Shown here: positions 59,901-64,000 of the stretch, one piece after another
Layout of the letters: every line of letters begins with the position of its first letter
How positions within the stretch are numbered: position 1 is the first letter of the stretch
Origin: Marasmius tenuissimus
Taxonomy: Eukaryota > Basidiomycota > Agaricomycetes > Agaricales > Marasmiaceae
Direction of reading: 5' to 3'
Length of the DNA stretch: 64,000 bases
NCBI GenBank assembly: GCA_029532415.1
Contig: JAQOTA010000061.1
Span: 62,001 to 126,000, forward strand
The notes under the pieces: model-generated
What the model was told of the DNA's origin: nothing
The model's database searches: none
Seen by the model: only the letters and a program-made list of their open reading frames with translations
Position numbers and translations under genes: made by a program

Positions 59901-61759
59901 CTCGAGCGCTGGAGCAGGTCGAAGTACTCAGGCGCACAAGGGAGATGACCCCTCTCCTGGATCAGCCCCTGATCCCGAGGGTTGCGATTTGGTTGATGGA
60001 ACAAAAGCCGACGCCGACACAGCTGACCAGGTCCCTGACATATCCACTCGGGATGCTGGTTCTCAGCCACAAGATCCTCCGGAGACCCTTTCACAGTCAC
60101 CCCCCTCGAACGACCATCAGCAGCTTGAGTCCGCAAGGATTGTCTATGAGCTCATTCAGCAGGAAGAAGCATTTGTGATAGGGGACGGACCACAGCCGTT
60201 CCACATACACTCCGAACATTCAGTCTGGATGACCATCGAAGGGAAACCATGCCACAAATGGACTATAATCCGAATTATCTTCAGCGAGAAGGACGAATAC
60301 GACCGGCGAAAGAGTACCGACCGAATCCTTCGTGTTCGATGTTATTCCATTGGAGGTGAAAAATGGGAGGTCCATGTCGAGGGCAGCCAGCTGCCCGAAG
60401 ATGACAAGTTCACTTTCGGTAATCTTTTTGTTACTCTTCTACACATCCCGGAAGGTGGTGTCGCCCTGGCGGTACTGCAAACGACAGCTATGCGTAGCCA
60501 TGATGTGTCTGTGCCCGCGGTCAGCCGAAAGGAGATGGTGCTCCCCGTTAGCAACTGCACCCTTTCTGGACAGGTTCTGTCTTTAATTCCGTTAGCAGAC
60601 ATCAACCCGGAGACTGAGTACGACACACCTCTTACTCATTGGGCCTGGGACGGCGAGTACATTGCCTTTAATCCATCAACAAAACCATCGGCTGATACGC
60701 CGGAGACACTCAGCCAGAAAGCTCTCGTGATTAGCGTGCCTGGTTTCTTGGCAATCCCGCTGGTCGAAGAGGCTGCCCATACACTTGCGTCGCATCTCCC
60801 CTCCTCCTCACTTCGCCGGAAACAGGGGCTTGAGACAACATGGGAGATACCTCATGAATTCTTGCGGAGCTCTGCAGTAACGTTGTGGGAGTCAGCTCGG
60901 CGTTCCAAGGCGTTGTCAAAAATACCAACAGTTGGCCGTGTTATACGGGGGAATTTCCCCTACCGAGAAAACGGCAAGCTCGTATTGTGAATCTCGGTGC
61001 CCATGCATAGCTGACTACCGTTCCTTCAGGCCAGAAATACCCATTCTTTTTCTCAACGGAGGGGATGAATATGAAAGACGATGGGAGCCGCTGCACAATC
61101 TGCGAGAAATTTATTGAGCCAAAGAACCGCCAGCGACATGCAGGAGAACATATCCTTCGTGCGAGGCGAGGTGTTCATGATACTAGCGCGAAGAATAAGG
61201 TACTGTCAAACACAAGTGATTGAAAATATTGTACTCACCAGGCGAACAGGTACCGGATAACCCGTGCGGCTTTTGTGTAGGCCCGAGCTCTACTGAGAAG
61301 TGTAGGGTCGAGTTGCGCAAAAGGAAGACAGTGTCGACCTGCCCACAAGCCTATGATTTCCAGTACGCGGCGGCCTCTACCTTCAAGCCAAGATCACCCT
61401 GTACAAATGTCCCAATTCCATGTCCTCTGTGTCCCGCAAAAGTTGGTCATGACCAGTGGAAGTATAATATGCTTGGGCATCTGGAGAAGCAGCATCCTTC
61501 CTGGCGAGAAATGACAACTGCAGAGTTTAAAGAGAGCATTAGAATAACAACAGAAGAAGAATTGGCATCGGGCATACCCAAAGACAAAGTACCGGTCGAC
61601 TATTTGGCACCCATTGGCCCACCATTACATTCTTACTTGAAACGGCCCTCTACATCCCTTCCCGGAACTCCTTCGACTGTTAGAACTCGCAGCTTTGGTA
61701 AGAAAGCTCGTCCGAGCGAGGGGGAGGACATTCCAGATGAAAGGTTGATGCTAGGGTGA
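56958..61759 (+). CDS. Transposase-like protein with N- and C-terminal zinc fingers
   Basis: Exons from about 56958: to 57839, 57891-58878, 58931-60981 (with a possible 39-bp intron 59851-59889), 61035-61199 and 61250-61759. Lengths sum to a continuous frame of about 1,519 codons. The first ATG is not resolved; a splice acceptor may precede 56958. N-terminal finger: CPLCQLWI...LRNHQQGEAC. A helical region follows, then FDFKHLFK|RICTLLCSKEGMLVN and GDDVLETLFG...LGGHSPN. The latter resembles the last-acidic-residue region of P-element/THAP9-type transposases (D-x-LE-x-FF...GG), so an RNase H-like transposase is inferred. The C-terminus has CTICEKFI...RQRH...EH and CPLCPAKV...HLEKQH fingers. The expected GT donor after 58878 is AT, and an in-frame TGA lies at 59881-59883, so this copy may be inactive. 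I know related proteins as highly repeated in Agaricomycetes. Confidence 0.75.
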
Positions 61760-63248
61760 TGATTTTTGACGAGCTGTGTATATCAGACTGTTGTGCATGT
61801 TGATAACTGAAAAGGTGCTTTTATTGATCATGGATTGTAGGGAACACGAGGGAAAACATATTCCCGCTACTGCTAAGTAGAGGGTTTTACTGGTCCATCA
61901 AAAACCGATTTTGCGCAGCTCACTTTCAGTGAACGTGACTTTTTGCCCACGCTATCACGTTCACTCTCGCACAGTCACGCGTCTTCTGGTCCAATCCTTT
62001 GCCGCGACTCCGAGTCGCGTTTCATCGTCGTTCTCCGATCAGCATGCGTGGTATCCTCGGCCTGTGATCCACTGAGCTCACCTTTCCAGGTATCGCTCTC
62101 GAGGCTGGCCCAACAAGTCATTCTCGCGTTGCGTTGTGCCCTTTGTTTTGTGGATAACCTTTACCTCCTCAATTCAAGTTCCGAACTTTATATCCAACTC
62201 GAAACGGCTCAGCTCAATACAATTCAGTCTGAAAGTGAAATTAAATTCATTGTGACTTGAAACTGATTCGAGTAGTGAATTGATCCAAGCTCACCCCAGA
62301 TTACTCTACCCAGACTCCAGAGCATTCAAAAACTGACTCAAACTTCAAAGCCAGGACTCCTAGTCACGTTTCATCCGCATACACACCGATACAGTACACA
62401 GCGAGGAACATTGCAATTCGCGACTTTTGCGACCGGCCGCTATTGGTAATGATACCAAGTTCCAACTTCAGGTTTGTGGGCCCTATGTCCACCTCTGTGG
62501 ACCACAAGATTTTCAACGCCGCTGTATCTTCAAGTCACCCTCAGTGTTGTTCAACAGTTCAAGTATGAAAGATATTTTTACATATGTTATTTCTCTGGCA
62601 TTAGAGGGGGTGAGGGGGGCTCCCCCCCTTCTCACTGGGAGGAGCTGGCCGAAGGCCGAGCGACGACCAGTGGGGAGGCCCGTCTAACTATTGTTTACTA
62701 CTTGGGTAACCGCAGCCTTTCTCTATGTTTGGATAGCCTAGTAATAGTTCACTCGCTCTCTTTCCGTGGCTCTCTCTTGGTGTGAGGACTTTTTCCCTTA
62801 GATGATGGAGGAGAACATTGAAACTTCACAGCTAGCAATCATAATGTACTATGTAGCCGTGCATCTAAGTCACGGTTGGTCTGTTTCATTGCCGTTGCAG
62901 GCGGCAAGTACAATTCTGGGGCTGACATCTCAGCTCGGGCCAAAGGTAGCCAAAGAATACGAGCTAACTTGACAAACAGTTTGCAAACAGTTGTTCGGTT
63001 ACAAGTTGCATCTGACCCTCTGGACTGGAGCACTGAGGAAAGGCAGTAGCGGGCCCTGCCGCTTGCCGGCCCTGCTTAAATTGTAGAACATGAGACGACA
63101 TAAAGAGGGGATGGAAGTTGACAATGAGTTGCTACGTGGTCAAAACGTGGGGCTGCGCCGCTGTCAGCGAGAGGGCGGATATCAATTTCTCACACCAGTC
63201 CACGCGACCATACCTATGTCCACGATTCCAATCGGCGGCTCCCCTTGG
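61760..63248. other. 3' non-coding part of the 6.7-kb transposon
   Basis: No gene is supported. Notable structure: GTGAACGTGA / TCACGTTCAC inverted repeat at about 61929-61965, the palindrome CGACTCCGAGTCG near 62006, and a GC-rich hairpin-like block at 62605-62680 (CTCACTGG ... CCAGTGGGGAGG enclosing GGCCGAAGGCC). A further small nested element is possible. Confidence 0.4.
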
Positions 63249-63259
63249 CTATATCAGCA

Positions 63260-64000
63260 TAAGTACCAATATTTGGGATATTACATCATCATGCTGATAA
63301 TGAGGGTTTTGAGCGTGTACACTGTAACATCACCGGGCATCACGAAGCCCGTCACGTACTGTGACATCTACCACTGCTCTTCATACCTCTATCTTGTCCG
63401 GCTTCAGCATCATGCATCCATTGTACCCAACATCCCTCACACAGCTGGGGCAAAAACCTATTTTGTTGCGGAATATGAAGCAGAAATATAACGCCTTGCT
63501 TTTCGGTCACTATTTTTTACTCCACATATGTGAAATCTAATTCAATATTGACTATTTCCAGCCCAAATATGTGTTCAACTGCGAGGCGTCATATTTTTCT
63601 GGCATACTTCCATGCAAAAAAAATGTTCATGTCCAGCTGTGTCAATAGACTATCAGAAAATGGCAAAATTACAATGCAAAATTAAACCTGCCAACACTCG
63701 GAGTCTTTCAATGCTTCCTTCTTTCAACACAATCAGCATATCAATATCTGGTTCATGTCCCATATCAGCATTGTTTGACCCGTATATCAACACGTAGGGC
63801 CTTGCAACTTGTCAAAATGGTCCAGTACATGCATATATATGCCAGGAGTAAGCTCTAAACAAGTCTGAGTGAAAAGACTGGGATATTGTGCTGTCAGGTT
63901 GAAATACCCCAAATGGTGGCTTCCAACTGTAGAGACATATTTTATGAAGGTGATTTTGAACAACAAAATAGTAGGATTTCTGTCCCTGAAGCTTAAAGGA
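63260..64000. other. Host DNA right of the nested transposons
   Basis: Frames are short. The plus-strand frame 63090-63491 crosses the transposon end and is therefore spurious. No gene is supported. Confidence 0.45.

Larger units (their letters stand above)
56512..63248 (+). mobile_element. 6.7-kb TIR DNA transposon carrying a transposase gene
   Basis: The ends are 33-bp inverted repeats with one mismatch: CCAAGGGTAGCCGCCGATTG at 56512 and, in reverse complement, CCAAGGGGAGCCGCCGATTG from 63248. Both are flanked by the direct repeat CTATAT (56506-56511 and 63249-63254), a 6-bp TSD. The insertion split the right boundary of the hAT-like element, which independently confirms the ends. The transposon contains one long multi-exon gene (to 61759) and about 1.5 kb of 3' DNA without a supportable gene. 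It is the only element in the window that looks (near-)autonomous. Confidence 0.88.

Noticed and set aside
59884..60990. Separate gene starting behind the TGA at 59881
   Set aside because: It is in the same frame as the upstream exon and continues the transposase; the TGA is better explained by a mini-intron or nonsense mutation.
56976..63248. Assignment of the transposase to the KDZ (Kyakuja-Dileera-Zisupton) group
   Set aside because: None of the KDZ motifs I know are visible; the DVLETLFG...GG pattern fits a P-element-like RNase H end better, though unproven.
63090..63491. Plus-strand 133-codon frame
   Set aside because: It runs across the right TIR and TSD of the 6.7-kb transposon into host DNA, so it cannot be an ancestral gene.
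1..64000. tRNA, rRNA, CRISPR arrays
   Set aside because: No convincing T-loop/acceptor pairings, rRNA blocks or spaced direct repeats were found; the sequence is eukaryotic.

Overview
The window looks like an accessory region of a basidiomycete (Agaricomycetes) nuclear genome. Genes are split by introns of about 43-66 bp with GT...AG ends. The families present are ones expanded in mushroom-forming fungi: NACHT/STAND-like proteins, MYND zinc-finger proteins, an F-box protein, seven-helix membrane proteins, and a large transposase with zinc fingers at both ends. I cannot name the species. No tRNA, rRNA or CRISPR array was seen.

Layout. (1) 0-19.1 kb: three direct copies of a NACHT-like gene. 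Copy A is broken and interrupted by a 345-bp terminal-inverted-repeat (TIR) insertion. Copies B and C are long and share exon structure. In both, Walker A, Walker B and sensor-1 positions are substituted, so they look like non-hydrolysing 'pseudo-NACHT' proteins. The duplicated unit includes upstream non-coding DNA. (2) 20.3-24.4 kb: a head-to-head pair of MYND genes. The right one is intact (three exons, 623 codons). The left one is a pseudogene with a stop codon and an 11-bp tandem duplication. (3) 24.9-26.5 kb: a minus-strand gene of unknown function. (4) 27.4-55.4 kb: a module of an F-box gene (+) facing a seven-helix membrane gene (-), present in one apparently complete copy (27.4-33.2 kb), two copies with a decayed F-box gene (37.6-44.6 kb and 52-55.4 kb) and one collapsed copy (47.7-49.2 kb). 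A roughly 100-280-bp block upstream of the F-box gene recurs five times in one orientation. (5) 55.9-63.3 kb: a nested transposon stack.

Mobile DNA is unusually readable here because target-site duplications (TSDs) survive. Four non-autonomous elements begin CACTG, end CAGTG, and each has its own 3-bp TSD (TCT, TCC, AAA, TCA), as expected for the CACTA/CMC superfamily. A solo LTR (5-bp TSD ATTGG, ends TG...CA) sits in one membrane-gene copy and is itself split by a CACTA-like element. A 652-bp hAT-like element with an 8-bp TSD has one TSD cut by a 6.7-kb transposon (33-bp TIRs, 6-bp TSD CTATAT). That transposon carries a six-exon transposase gene of a family I cannot firmly assign.

The genes do not form a metabolic cluster. 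The region reads as a fast-evolving locus built by repeated segmental duplication, gene decay and transposon nesting. Long stretches (about 2-9 kb and 33.6-37.6 kb) hold no gene I can support.
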